Positions 24,793 through 33,880 of a DNA stretch of 50,172 bases are shown one piece after another (the first letter of the stretch is position 1; every line of letters starts with the position of its first letter). The translations under genes and the position numbers were made by a program. Under the pieces are notes generated by a model, which was given only the letters and a program-made list of their open reading frames with translations, was not told the DNA's origin and searched no databases. The DNA is from an uncultured Lachnospiraceae bacterium (GTDB taxonomy: Bacteria; Bacillota; Clostridia; Lachnospirales; Lachnospiraceae): assembly GCA_910588125.1 (NCBI GenBank), contig CAJUPI010000016.1, positions 1 to 50,172 of the forward strand, read 5' to 3'.

Positions 24793-25631
24793 ACGATTTC
24801 TTCCACCTTTACACGGATTTCCTGACTCTGGCCGGCAAATCCCAGAAAACGTCCCCGATCAATCGTGCCGTCTCCAAAATCCCGTCCATGAGTCAGCTTA
24901 ATATAGGTCTCATCCACCAGACGATTATTCGTCGGATCCATCCCCAGCCAGCCATCCTTTAGCCATACCTCGACCCAGGCATGGCTGGCGCCTTCCCCCA
25001 GCATCATTCCCGCCGCATACCGGGTCGGGATTCCAGCCAGACGGCACAGGCTGATAAATGCATGGGCATAATCCTGGCATACTCCTTGCCCAAGTGCCAG
25101 TGCTTCTGCCGCCGTGGTCGCCACGGTTGTGGCCCCTGGTACATAAATAAACCGTCCATACAGACGGCTCATCATATATTCCAGATCCTTTTGGATCTTT
25201 GGAAGAGGGCTGTCTTTCCACATATCGCATAATTGTATTCCGGAAACACCCACGCCCCACGCCGGCCATCCCAATTCCGCCGCAATCTCTTTCAACAGCT
25301 TATCCATATGCTCATCCGGCATCGTAAAGGCCGACGGAAACCGGTACATAGGATGAGATGGCTCTGTATGGCCGGAAAGATCTATCCGCACGATCCCTTC
25401 CGCCTTTACTGACAAACTATCATGAGGGGCCCGGATGGAACCAGTATAACCCTCATTTCCAAAGCCATCGATCACTTCATTGACGAAATCTGCCGGTTCT
25501 ATCGTTACTGCCATATCTTCCCGGCGTTGACGGCCGTTTTCCATGGGACGGCAACGGATCAGAAAATGATGATCCCTTACGCTCTGATCCAATTTCAGGC
25601 TCATCTCATAGCAGAAGTGCAGTCTTTTCAA
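24789..25631 (-). CDS. transglutaminase-like cysteine peptidase
   Basis: A 280-aa protein with an N-terminal beta domain (Bact_transglu_N-like) and a transglutaminase core holding the triad C185 (GQGVCQDYAH), H217 (GEGASHAWVE) and D232 (LGMDPTNN). Such proteins cleave or form amide bonds. No signal peptide is present, so it acts in the cytosol. The start appears to be TTG, 7 bases after AGAGGTG; an ATG in another frame lies in between. Transglutaminases of this kind regularly accompany alpha-E and ATP-grasp genes, as here. Confidence 0.88.
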   Translation of the reverse strand: MKRLHFCYEMSLKLDQSVRDHHFLIRCRPMENGRQRREDMAVTIEPADFVNEVIDGFGNEGYTGSIRAPHDSLSVKAEGIVRIDLSGHTEPSHPMYRFPSAFTMPDEHMDKLLKEIAAELGWPAWGVGVSGIQLCDMWKDSPLPKIQKDLEYMMSRLYGRFIYVPGATTVATTAAEALALGQGVCQDYAHAFISLCRLAGIPTRYAAGMMLGEGASHAWVEVWLKDGWLGMDPTNNRLVDETYIKLTHGRDFGDGTIDRGRFLGFAGQSQEIRVKVEEIV

Positions 25632-25643
25632 TTTGCATCACCT

Positions 25644-26318
25644 CTAAAAAATATTCCACAATGCATTGAGGGCATCCTGCTTTTTGACACTCCATCCTTC
25701 TTTCAGGCCCATCACTTCCATAAGCTTATCTGCCTCTTTCCGATTATAACCGATCCGGATTTTATGCAAGCGGTTCAAAAACTTATTAAACTCTTTTTCG
25801 ATATAACAATATGGAAAATCCAGTCTCATATACAGATCCAGCCGCTCCAGATATTTTCCGCACTTAATGATATTCCGGCCTTCCTCATCCTCCACGTTAT
25901 CATCCAGGCACCCCCAGAACGCGTACAGATAATCCTTCACCGGCTGAAGATCATAGGCCAGTGCATTTCCATGAAGCTTTGCCTGTTCCAGGCAATCCAG
26001 CGCCATCTGAATATAAGACAAGGTATCGCTGCTCAATTCGTCCCGCAAAATCACGGCATTGTCAAATGCCCGCATCATATTGCTGTAGACAGAATTGGGA
26101 TCTGCCAGGGAAAACAGATATTTGTCAATAAAATCATCCATATTCTCATAAATAACCGGAATGGCCAGCTTTTCACAGAACATCCGATAGGCTTCCTCAT
26201 CCATATCCAGCATCTGATCAAAATATTTAAAAAATGTCCGCAGGGTAGTAAACACCCGCTCGGTATACCTGCCCAGCCAGAACAGGTGATCTGCTTTTTC
26301 TATTGAGATAATACCCAT
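25644..26318 (-). CDS. alpha-E domain protein (DUF403)
   Basis: A 224-aa, mostly helical protein of the alpha-E family. The N-terminus IEKADHLFWLGRYTERVFTT is the family signature. Such proteins occur with circularly permuted ATP-grasp enzymes and transglutaminases and are thought to help in peptide- or amide-bond formation; no activity has been shown to my knowledge. The start overlaps the ATP-grasp gene by 19 bp, with GGAGG inside that gene. At ~224 aa it is shorter than the ~300-aa proteins of proteobacteria. Confidence 0.88.
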   Translation of the reverse strand: MGIISIEKADHLFWLGRYTERVFTTLRTFFKYFDQMLDMDEEAYRMFCEKLAIPVIYENMDDFIDKYLFSLADPNSVYSNMMRAFDNAVILRDELSSDTLSYIQMALDCLEQAKLHGNALAYDLQPVKDYLYAFWGCLDDNVEDEEGRNIIKCGKYLERLDLYMRLDFPYCYIEKEFNKFLNRLHKIRIGYNRKEADKLMEVMGLKEGWSVKKQDALNALWNIF

Positions 26319-27613
26319 GTATCCTTAAATCCTCCCCCCTGCGATGAATTCACTACAAACGAATCCGGATTTCTGGAAAAACGCGTCAGCCCGCTGGGCC
26401 ACACCCTTGTCGTTTTGCCGCTCAGGACAAATGCCCGCAGATCAGCCTTTCGCGGGACGCCCCCATCTCCTTCTACAATATCCAGATCAATAAAATCAAC
26501 GACCTCCTGGGCAATGAACCTCCTGGGCTCCTGCATAATAATCCGTTTCAAATCCTCCAGCTTTTCTTTCGTCAGATCTCTTCCGAATATCACTCCATAC
26601 CCACCGGCCTCCGATACATCCTTCACAACCAGCCTTTCCAGATGTTCCAAAATCCACTTTCGATCCGATTCGTAAAAGGCCAGATAGGTAGGCGCATTTT
26701 TCAAGATTGCCTCTTGATCCAGATAATATTTTATCATATGAGGCACAAAGTAATAAATCCCCTTGTCATCTGCCACCCCATTGCCCGGCGCGTTGACTAA
26801 CGCCACATTTCCGCTGCGGTATACATCCATAATTCCTGGCACCCCGATCAGCGATTCCGGTTCAAAGCACAGCGGATCCAGATATTCATCGGACAAACGC
26901 CGGTACACCGTTCCCACCTGCAGCTGCCTTCCCTGATATTGGCGGTAATACAGGCGGTTATTCTCCACATATAAATCCTGAGGCATCGCCAGAATCGCAC
27001 CGGAACGCTCCGCCAGATAAGAATGTTCAAAAAACGCTGCATTATAACGGCCTGGCGTCAATACCACATTGATCCCACCGGTATTGACATGATCCATAAC
27101 CTCTTTTAACATCCCTGCATAATTCCGGTTATCCACCACATGATTTCTCATAAAGGTCCGGGGGGATGCCTGCCTTGTCAGCTCTCTGGCGATCATCGGA
27201 TAAGAAGCTCCGGAAGGAATCCGCAGGTTATCTTCCAGTATGTACCAGGTCCCCTCCTTGGCCTGCACCAGATCAATCCCGGAGATATGGCTGTATACCC
27301 CTTTCGGCGGCACCATCCCTTCACACTGCGGCAGATAGCCCTTGGAGGAAAAGATAAAATCTTCAGGAATCACACCATCCTTTACGATCTTCTTCTCTCC
27401 ATAAATATCCACCAAAAAGAAGTTTAGGGCATCTACCCGCTGAACCAGCCCTTTCTCCAGATAATGAAATTCCTCTGCCGGAATCACCCGCGGCAACGGA
27501 TCAAACGGAAACAGTTGTTCGTGAAATTCCCGGTTCTTGTAAATTCCAAACTTCACACCGTACCTGGCCATCAGCCGGTTGATTCCCTCCATATGCTCTA
27601 CCATATCTCTCAT
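26300..27613 (-). CDS. circularly permuted ATP-grasp protein (type 2, DUF407)
   Basis: A 437-aa member of the circularly permuted ATP-grasp family, predicted amidoligases joining a carboxylate to an amine with ATP. Visible segments are FPFDPLPRVIPAEEF, QAKEGTWYILEDNLRIPSG, VLTPGRYNAAFFEHSYLA, and the C-terminal RRFIAQEVVDF and RKADLRAFVLSG. It begins ~40 residues later than the proteobacterial homologues. It is the first gene of the five-gene operon. A ribosome site (GAGGGGG) lies about 10 bases before the ATG. A promoter and a hairpin precede it. Confidence 0.88.
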   Translation of the reverse strand: MRDMVEHMEGINRLMARYGVKFGIYKNREFHEQLFPFDPLPRVIPAEEFHYLEKGLVQRVDALNFFLVDIYGEKKIVKDGVIPEDFIFSSKGYLPQCEGMVPPKGVYSHISGIDLVQAKEGTWYILEDNLRIPSGASYPMIARELTRQASPRTFMRNHVVDNRNYAGMLKEVMDHVNTGGINVVLTPGRYNAAFFEHSYLAERSGAILAMPQDLYVENNRLYYRQYQGRQLQVGTVYRRLSDEYLDPLCFEPESLIGVPGIMDVYRSGNVALVNAPGNGVADDKGIYYFVPHMIKYYLDQEAILKNAPTYLAFYESDRKWILEHLERLVVKDVSEAGGYGVIFGRDLTKEKLEDLKRIIMQEPRRFIAQEVVDFIDLDIVEGDGGVPRKADLRAFVLSGKTTRVWPSGLTRFSRNPDSFVVNSSQGGGFKDTWVLSQ

Positions 27614-27644
27614 TGGCAGCCATCCCCCTCTTCTTTACTGCGAT

Positions 27645-27682
27645 AAAACAAAGGGCGCCCGAAAATGACCGGAGCGCCTTTA
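27645..27682 (-). terminator. hairpin with T-run between rdrB and the ATP-grasp operon
   Basis: On the minus strand AAAGGCGC and GCGCCCTTT pair around a ~15-base loop, followed by GTTTTATC. It could end the rdrB transcript, but a promoter at 27696-27724 lies upstream of it, so it would also form in the leader of the ATP-grasp operon. Confidence 0.65.
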
Positions 27683-27695
27683 CTTCCTGATTTTT

Positions 27696-27724
27696 ATATT
27701 ACACCAAAATGACAATTTTTTCAA
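27696..27724 (-). promoter_or_regulatory. promoter of the ATP-grasp/alpha-E operon
   Basis: TTGAAA (27719-27724), 17-bp spacer, TAATAT (27696-27701) on the minus strand, starting only 25 bases after the rdrB stop codon. Confidence 0.6.
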
Positions 27725-27748
27725 GGAATTTCTCTGCGGCGATTCTCT

Positions 27749-30439
27749 TCACATGTCTGCAAGCAATTCCGCAAGTTTTTCCAATATCACCTCATCCGAC
27801 TCCTGACGGCGGATAAATGAACTGTCCATGCCGTTTTTCCGAATCTGATCCAGCCAGCGAAGCGCCGCCTCTCTGCTGATATCCCTCTCCAGCATTCCAT
27901 AATAAATATAAGCTAGTTCATTCGACACGTTCGTATTAAAAACAGCCGGGTCATCGGAGTTCACACATACGATAAGGTTCTGCTCATCATACATACGGTT
28001 CATCTCATAAAATTGGTTTGCCCCCGTCACATCCAAATCGGCAATCGCCGTATTGGAAGAAGGGTTTACCTCGATTACAATCCCCTTCCTCCCCAGTTTT
28101 TTCTTTAAAATGGCCTGGAGCTCCTCAATAATCATCAAATCCTGCTCTGTGATCGCATAGTGGATGGGCTGCTCCATTTTCTTTATAAAATTCTTACAAT
28201 GCCTGGCAACCGTCAAAAGTCCGGCATCCCAGTGGATCCTCTCTCCGGCCCAGATTTTCTTGCAAAGATTCTCCTTCACGGTTTTCTGCTTTTCTTCTAT
28301 TCCATCCTCACTGGCTACGCGCTCTCCCCCAAAATTTCGGTGATAGCTGGAAATAAGCATTTCAATCGTGAGCCCGCCATGATTCTCCCCATAAATATCC
28401 CCGGCCAGTTCATATATCTTCTGTTCCATATAGGCCAGAATCGCCGCCTGGAAATCACTGTAATGCCGGCTTAAGGTATCATACGCCCAGAGATAATTTT
28501 CCAATGCCTCAATCTGCGGAATGATGACCACCGGATTCTGGCTTTTCCATATCTGCGCGGAGATTCCCAGTGCAATCCCATGGCCAATCCGGTCCCCGGC
28601 ATGAAATTTCAGGTACTCAACCGCTTCGTCAATCCTTCTGAGGCCAGACAGAATATGGCGAAAATCCTCGCCCGCATGGAAGGTGAAGCCAAGGCTTTGC
28701 GTATAGCCTCCGGTTCTCATATTTCTTCCTACTGCCTCCACCCTGCTGTCCCTGGCCTTTTCATAAATGGAAGTAAATACCCAGGTAGGCGTGGAATTCT
28801 CCAGGCTTGCCGCATCGATTCCGACCAGATAGCGGCTCATCTCGCGGTTCTCTGACCGAAGCCGGACAAATGCCTCGATCTGATTCTCGTAATCTTCCTG
28901 TAATTTCCCAAAATGAAAATAGGAGCAGTCTTCCCGTCCGTTCTGAAAGCATTTCTCAGGAACCGTTTCATCCGGCCGTTTTAAAAAATGGATTACCAGA
29001 CCGACCTGCGGCAACGGTTGCGCCGGGACATAGCGTTCGCCGTCAAAATAGCAATAATCCTCTTCCAGGATTTTTTTGTAGGCTTCCAGGAATCGCATCA
29101 CATCCTTTTTAAAGGCTTTGTAGGATCCCTTTATGGAGGAACGAAATTCAAGTTTGCGCAAATCCCGGTTCTGCAGCTGCTCCCGAATTGCACTTTCCCA
29201 AAAATTCTCGATATTGATACGGTTTAATTTGGAATTCGCCCGATAAATCTGTTGAAAGTAATCCAGGCCCTTGACCGTTTTCTGCTGCACGCTGACATAA
29301 AAAAGATAGTTTCGGATACGCAGATATTGCATAATGCACTTTCTTCTTTTTTCCGCCGGACTCGTAAACATTTCCTGCAATGCATAATACAAAAAAACAT
29401 TCTCATCAAAGGTATGGAGATCCTTCCCTCCTGCTAAAACACCCATACAAAGCGGCTGCAAAAAGGCTCCCTCCGGCAAAAACCGTTCAAGGATTTCCCA
29501 GAGCTTTACGAAATAATCAATCATTACGTCTTCCTGTTGATCCGCAAAGTATTTCCGGTAGCGTTTTTCAAAATTTTCACCATGGCAGAAATCTTCCGCC
29601 AGCTCCCGGATTTCTCTCAGCTCCTCATCCGTTTTCAGGCATTCCCTCTCATATGCAGGCAGCTCATTTTGCAGGGAAAGAATCATCCATCCCCGCACAA
29701 CTCCGCATCCCAAAATATAGAATTGGATCTGTTTGTTTTGTTCCCTGGTCCCGCTGATAAACTGCTTTTTTAAAAACGCTTTCCCTTTTTCCACGGTCAA
29801 CGGCTCCATCAGCGAATCCCATATACTGGAAAATGTTCGGGAAACCCCTTTATGAAGGTGATTCTCCGCCACTCCTTTTTCCAAAATCCGCGAAAGCTGC
29901 TGATCCGCCACCTCAATATTGCCATAAAAATAATCCAGGCACCGGATATCCGGCTCCCTCTGGTTCCGTATCATATAGACGATCGCAATCACATCCATGG
30001 GAATGTGGCAATTCAGGCTGTGGAACAAAATCACCTTATTGCTGCCGGCAAATCCGCCGAACAGTGCCTTATCATCCTTGTTTTCCCAATATTTAAAAAC
30101 CATCCGTCCGTCTCTGTGGGATAACAGGGTAGAAGCCATTCTCTCCATGATACAGCGATAAAGCTCCAGGGCATCCTCATACGTCTCTATATCATAGAGA
30201 TAGCTTCGTTCCAGATACAGATAAATTTCATCATAGGAATACAGCGGATAGCTTTTCCGGATATATCCTACCAGCTCATTTTGCAGACTCTCCCGTATCC
30301 CGTTGATCTCCTTTCGATCCTTTTCCGGCTTCTGACAGGCCGCCAAATATTCCTGAATGCGATCCCGCCAGAAGGATTCCAGAGAGGCAAACGGATAACA
30401 CAACACGCCCAGAAAGCGGTTAATGGAATCGTTAATCAT
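27749..30439 (-). CDS. rdrB: RdrB-like adenosine deaminase of a RADAR anti-phage system
   Basis: An 896-aa protein with a split adenosine-deaminase active site: HLHKG (H194, H196) for the first metal ligands, FHAGED (588-592) with the catalytic Glu, DRIGHG (616-621), VNPSSN (791-796) and VNSDDP (826-831) for the last ligand and base-positioning Asp. Large insertions between these motifs are characteristic of RdrB, which in RADAR deaminates adenine nucleotides or adenosine in RNA during phage infection. AAGGAGG precedes the ATG, 20 bp after the ATPase gene. All active-site motifs are present, so it looks functional. Identification rests on motifs and gene pairing. Confidence 0.85.
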   Translation of the reverse strand: MINDSINRFLGVLCYPFASLESFWRDRIQEYLAACQKPEKDRKEINGIRESLQNELVGYIRKSYPLYSYDEIYLYLERSYLYDIETYEDALELYRCIMERMASTLLSHRDGRMVFKYWENKDDKALFGGFAGSNKVILFHSLNCHIPMDVIAIVYMIRNQREPDIRCLDYFYGNIEVADQQLSRILEKGVAENHLHKGVSRTFSSIWDSLMEPLTVEKGKAFLKKQFISGTREQNKQIQFYILGCGVVRGWMILSLQNELPAYERECLKTDEELREIRELAEDFCHGENFEKRYRKYFADQQEDVMIDYFVKLWEILERFLPEGAFLQPLCMGVLAGGKDLHTFDENVFLYYALQEMFTSPAEKRRKCIMQYLRIRNYLFYVSVQQKTVKGLDYFQQIYRANSKLNRINIENFWESAIREQLQNRDLRKLEFRSSIKGSYKAFKKDVMRFLEAYKKILEEDYCYFDGERYVPAQPLPQVGLVIHFLKRPDETVPEKCFQNGREDCSYFHFGKLQEDYENQIEAFVRLRSENREMSRYLVGIDAASLENSTPTWVFTSIYEKARDSRVEAVGRNMRTGGYTQSLGFTFHAGEDFRHILSGLRRIDEAVEYLKFHAGDRIGHGIALGISAQIWKSQNPVVIIPQIEALENYLWAYDTLSRHYSDFQAAILAYMEQKIYELAGDIYGENHGGLTIEMLISSYHRNFGGERVASEDGIEEKQKTVKENLCKKIWAGERIHWDAGLLTVARHCKNFIKKMEQPIHYAITEQDLMIIEELQAILKKKLGRKGIVIEVNPSSNTAIADLDVTGANQFYEMNRMYDEQNLIVCVNSDDPAVFNTNVSNELAYIYYGMLERDISREAALRWLDQIRKNGMDSSFIRRQESDEVILEKLAELLADM

Positions 30440-30459
30440 GATTCCTCCTTTACTGTTTT

Positions 30460-33400
30460 TTAACTTGTGGCGAACAGTGCTTCAAACTCATCGCTGTCAA
30501 TCCTGTCCTCCGGATCTAGTACTTCATTCAGCTTGTCAATCAACGCATCTAACACCTGTTTGTCGGCCTTTCTGTGGGCAATTGACAAACTCTCCGTTAT
30601 TTCTTTCAGGACTTTCGCCTCCTGATTAATCTGGCTGGCGGAATCATTGGCCATCTTACAATCATAATAGTAAGACAAATAGAAAATAGACTCAAAATAT
30701 TCTTGATAATTCTCCCATTCTCCATCCTCCCCCGCGCTGTCACGCTTTTTTTCTGTCGGCTCGGCATACGCTTCCTGAAGGTATTTCAGCAAATCCTGAG
30801 CCTCCGCCCTGCCGTACCATACCCGATGGTTCCATGCCAGTTTTTGCACTTCCGCTATAATTTTCTCATAAACCACATAGGAAATTCTGCTTTCTTTTTT
30901 TCCTCCCATAATCTGGGAAAGATTTCTTTTGGTTTCCTTGGCCTTATTTGTGTAAGTGGTTCCGTCAGGAGAGGTGTCAAATTCCTGCCATGTCTTTTGG
31001 GCATTGCTGATATTTATGATCCATTCCGGTGAATCCATACTCTCTTTTGCCGTCAGGCCAGAGAAAATCCTTTTAAGATATGTCTGAAGCCTCTGGCTTA
31101 AATAAGCTTCTACATTTTCCTGCACCACTTCTTCCTGCCAGAGATTGTTTTTTGCGATTTCCTGCAATATTTTTTTCCTTTTCCCGTCACGTCCGTCCTT
31201 GTCCTTTTTATCCGGGATTGCAATTTGCCCTCCCTCAGGAAGTTTTTTCCATGGGCCTTCTTCTTTCTCTTTTCCTCTCGCCGCTTTTGGCTGCTGTTCT
31301 GCTATTGTATTTAACAAAATCCGCCGCTGCTGCTGATAATCCATATATTCGTTATCCGGAACAGCTTTTTTACACTCCTTATCAAACAGGCGGCTCACAA
31401 TATTCTGCGCTGGTATTCCCGATATCTGGTTTTCTATATAAGTAAATTCCCTGGAAAAAACAGGATAATACTCCGCGATTTGTTCCGCCACTTCTCTCTC
31501 ATGGAGCCTGGCAATGGAGGATACCGTCTGCCAGAAAGAAAGGATAAGCATCTGTTTCAAATCCACAGGGAATTCTCTGTTTTTTGTGTTATTTGAATCC
31601 TGGGCGGCATCGTCCTGTTTCTGGTACAATGTCAGGATTCGCTCCAAAGGAAGATTCTTATAATATGCCAGATTAAAGGCTAAATCGCCTTTCAGCAAAA
31701 AGCCGGCATTCGTATCATACATTGTCATTTTCAACAGGAATTGCCTGTTTATATTTAACGCAGGTTTATATAATTTCCAGTCATAATATTCCAGGGAGCT
31801 CATCGCCTTTTCAGCGATAACCGGATTGAAAAAGAGATCTTCCATGGCCTTTTTCTTCAGCACCTGATAATCTTCATTATCCTTTACTATCCTTTGATAT
31901 TTTTCTTCATAAAAAATTCTTGCTGCAAAATCCACAAAAATAAACAAAGAGAAGCGTTCCACCGGATCCTTTATGTTATAAGATATCCTGTCCTGCCGGG
32001 AAGTCTTACCTTTCGTCTCTTCCTTGGGCACTGCCCGCTCTCTTCTATAAATAATGGCATGGGCATTATCAAAAAAGACTTGTCCTTCTTTTTCAAATTC
32101 ATTGATGCGGAACATGACTCCCTGTATTTGATCGCGGTACTTATTATAAAGCTGTTTGGATGAAATAATGGTATCCAAAAGCTGTTTTTTCTCTTCCAGA
32201 AAACGGCCCTTTTTTTCTCTCAAAGCCGGCTCTTTCGCCTCTTCTTTTGATTTCTCCGGCTCGTTTTCCCGTTTCTTTGCTATCTCCCGCAACAGATTAT
32301 AAATGTTATTCAATCCGCGGGAAGTATTGTCAAACAAATGATACGTATAGGGGATCCCCTCCTGTTTTTCCGTCTGTCTGTCCTCGCCCTCATGCTCCAG
32401 CCGGATATAACGAAAAAAAGCCGGATCGATCCACCCTCTTAAGGCAGTAAGAAGCAAATAAGACAATGTTTTTCCTTCCGGCTTCTCCTCATCTGTATCA
32501 AGAATACAGTAATTTCCCTTTTCATCCAGGGACCATTCTTTAATATTGTGACGGTAAACAGGAGGCAGGATTTTTTTCAAATATTCATAGGCCAGCTGCT
32601 TTTTGCTCTCCAAAATAGTTCTGGTTTCCGAAGTCAGTCCGCTTCCGCCGATCAACATAGACTGACCGATCATATCTTTGTCAAGAACATCTTCCTGTCT
32701 CAAAAAATCCAGCGTCAATGCCTCTTCAAAAGTAGTCAGATCTCCGGAAAGCAATGTGACAATATTCTGGTTCGATAAATAGGAAAGCAGCGTTCTCACC
32801 ACATCTGCACAGCGATGGGTACTGAGATCGATATCATCAATAAAAAGAAACAAAAGCGCGTTCTTTTGCTCTGCCCCTCCGTTGAGCAAGGTATCGATCA
32901 GCTGGTTAAATTTCGTAATAAATTCGGCGTCCGAGTTAAATACCTTAGCCGAGCTTTTTACATAATCATTTTCAGTTGTGTATTCATGAATCAGAATATC
33001 CCGGTATTCTTTTTGAATAAAGGTATACTGCTTTACCACCTCATTATAATCCTTTTCCAGCTTGCTTTCTCCGATACAATCGCCATGTTTGCCGTTTGCG
33101 CGATTTCCTTTCATCTGCTCGGCACGTGCACGGACCGGAGCCTTCAGCATTCCCAGAATCGTAGCCATCAGGGTACTGGATTCTGACATATTTTCCGGAA
33201 CAATGATAGGCAAAATGATATCCTGGCCGGCTTCTGACTGCTCTCCTTTTTTCTGTTTTTCTTCCAATTCAGCGCGGATAGTCTTCAAGACAGAGGTTTT
33301 TCCTGCTCCTCTGGCACCAATAATACCGATATTGTTGGTCTTTTGATTCTCTGTCTGCCGGTTTTCCCTCTTTTCCTCCCGAAACTGTTCAATCTGCTTT

Positions 33401-33492
33401 GCAATTTGTTCATAGGTTGGCAGAATCAGCTTGACCTCCTGTGTTGTCAGGCGTCTTGCCCCTATTTTATTTCTGCTTTCTGTACTTTCCAT
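30460..33492 (-). CDS. rdrA: RdrA-like P-loop ATPase of a RADAR anti-phage system
   Basis: A 1010-aa AAA+/STAND-like ATPase. The Walker A GARGAGKTS is at residues 59-67 and Walker B LLFLFIDDID at 213-222, followed by LLSYLSNQNIVTLLSGD, a plausible sensor region. The C-terminal ~700 residues are helical and charged (long Lys/Glu stretches around 400-450 and 720-760) and show no known domain by eye. In RADAR, RdrA forms rings that bind RdrB. GGGGAGG precedes the ATG. The leader is unusual: 48 bp before the gene begins a ~300-bp palindromic repeat, and the best promoter lies beyond it at 33927-33955. Confidence 0.82.
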   Translation of the reverse strand: MESTESRNKIGARRLTTQEVKLILPTYEQIAKQIEQFREEKRENRQTENQKTNNIGIIGARGAGKTSVLKTIRAELEEKQKKGEQSEAGQDIILPIIVPENMSESSTLMATILGMLKAPVRARAEQMKGNRANGKHGDCIGESKLEKDYNEVVKQYTFIQKEYRDILIHEYTTENDYVKSSAKVFNSDAEFITKFNQLIDTLLNGGAEQKNALLFLFIDDIDLSTHRCADVVRTLLSYLSNQNIVTLLSGDLTTFEEALTLDFLRQEDVLDKDMIGQSMLIGGSGLTSETRTILESKKQLAYEYLKKILPPVYRHNIKEWSLDEKGNYCILDTDEEKPEGKTLSYLLLTALRGWIDPAFFRYIRLEHEGEDRQTEKQEGIPYTYHLFDNTSRGLNNIYNLLREIAKKRENEPEKSKEEAKEPALREKKGRFLEEKKQLLDTIISSKQLYNKYRDQIQGVMFRINEFEKEGQVFFDNAHAIIYRRERAVPKEETKGKTSRQDRISYNIKDPVERFSLFIFVDFAARIFYEEKYQRIVKDNEDYQVLKKKAMEDLFFNPVIAEKAMSSLEYYDWKLYKPALNINRQFLLKMTMYDTNAGFLLKGDLAFNLAYYKNLPLERILTLYQKQDDAAQDSNNTKNREFPVDLKQMLILSFWQTVSSIARLHEREVAEQIAEYYPVFSREFTYIENQISGIPAQNIVSRLFDKECKKAVPDNEYMDYQQQRRILLNTIAEQQPKAARGKEKEEGPWKKLPEGGQIAIPDKKDKDGRDGKRKKILQEIAKNNLWQEEVVQENVEAYLSQRLQTYLKRIFSGLTAKESMDSPEWIINISNAQKTWQEFDTSPDGTTYTNKAKETKRNLSQIMGGKKESRISYVVYEKIIAEVQKLAWNHRVWYGRAEAQDLLKYLQEAYAEPTEKKRDSAGEDGEWENYQEYFESIFYLSYYYDCKMANDSASQINQEAKVLKEITESLSIAHRKADKQVLDALIDKLNEVLDPEDRIDSDEFEALFATS

Positions 33493-33525
33493 TTCGTTTC
33501 CTCCCCCGTAACGTTTTCCTCACAG

Positions 33526-33856
33526 GCAGTCTCCCTCAAGGTCATTAAGTTTAGCTCTGAGAATACTCAGCCAGGGAAAAAGGAGCGGGAAGAGGCGGGA
33601 AATAGTCTGCTGCTTTTGACTTTGCAGGGATTTAGAAGTCCTTAAATCCCTGAGTTTTGCGTGAAAACGAAAATCCACTCTGTCTGAGCGTAGCGAGTTT
33701 GGGGATTTTCGTTTCGCTTTGCGCAAAAATCAGAGATTTTAGGAATTCTCGATCCCGAAACCGGAAAAAGCAACAAACTATTTCCCGCCTCTTCCCGCTC
33801 CTTTTTCCTTGGCGTATCTTCTGAGAAAATTAACTGAATGACGTTGCAGTCTCCCT
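33526..33856. repeat. 11-bp direct repeats flanking repeat X copy B
   Basis: GCAGTCTCCCT occurs at 33526-33536 and again at 33846-33856, immediately outside the two ends of the palindrome. This is what a target-site duplication left by insertion would look like. Confidence 0.65.
33541..33842. repeat. palindromic repeat X, full copy B (MITE-like)
   Basis: An imperfect ~302-bp palindrome with ends GTCATTAAG and CTGAATGAC. The arms (33571-33617 and 33762-33812) pair over ~47 bp. Inner hairpins pair CAGGGATTTA with TAAATCCCTG (left side) and ACGAAAATCC with GGATTTTCGT (centre). It encodes nothing plausible; it is too short for a transposase and resembles a MITE. Relative to copy A five arm positions differ, each changed in both arms. 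It lies within the leader of the rdrA-rdrB operon. Confidence 0.9.
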
Positions 33857-33880
33857 GCCACTCTTTGCACTGTAGGTAAA

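Noticed and set aside
25422..26306. 294-codon plus-strand reading frame
   Set aside because: It lies wholly opposite the transglutaminase and alpha-E genes, has no ribosome site and an abnormal, His/Ile/Phe-rich composition.
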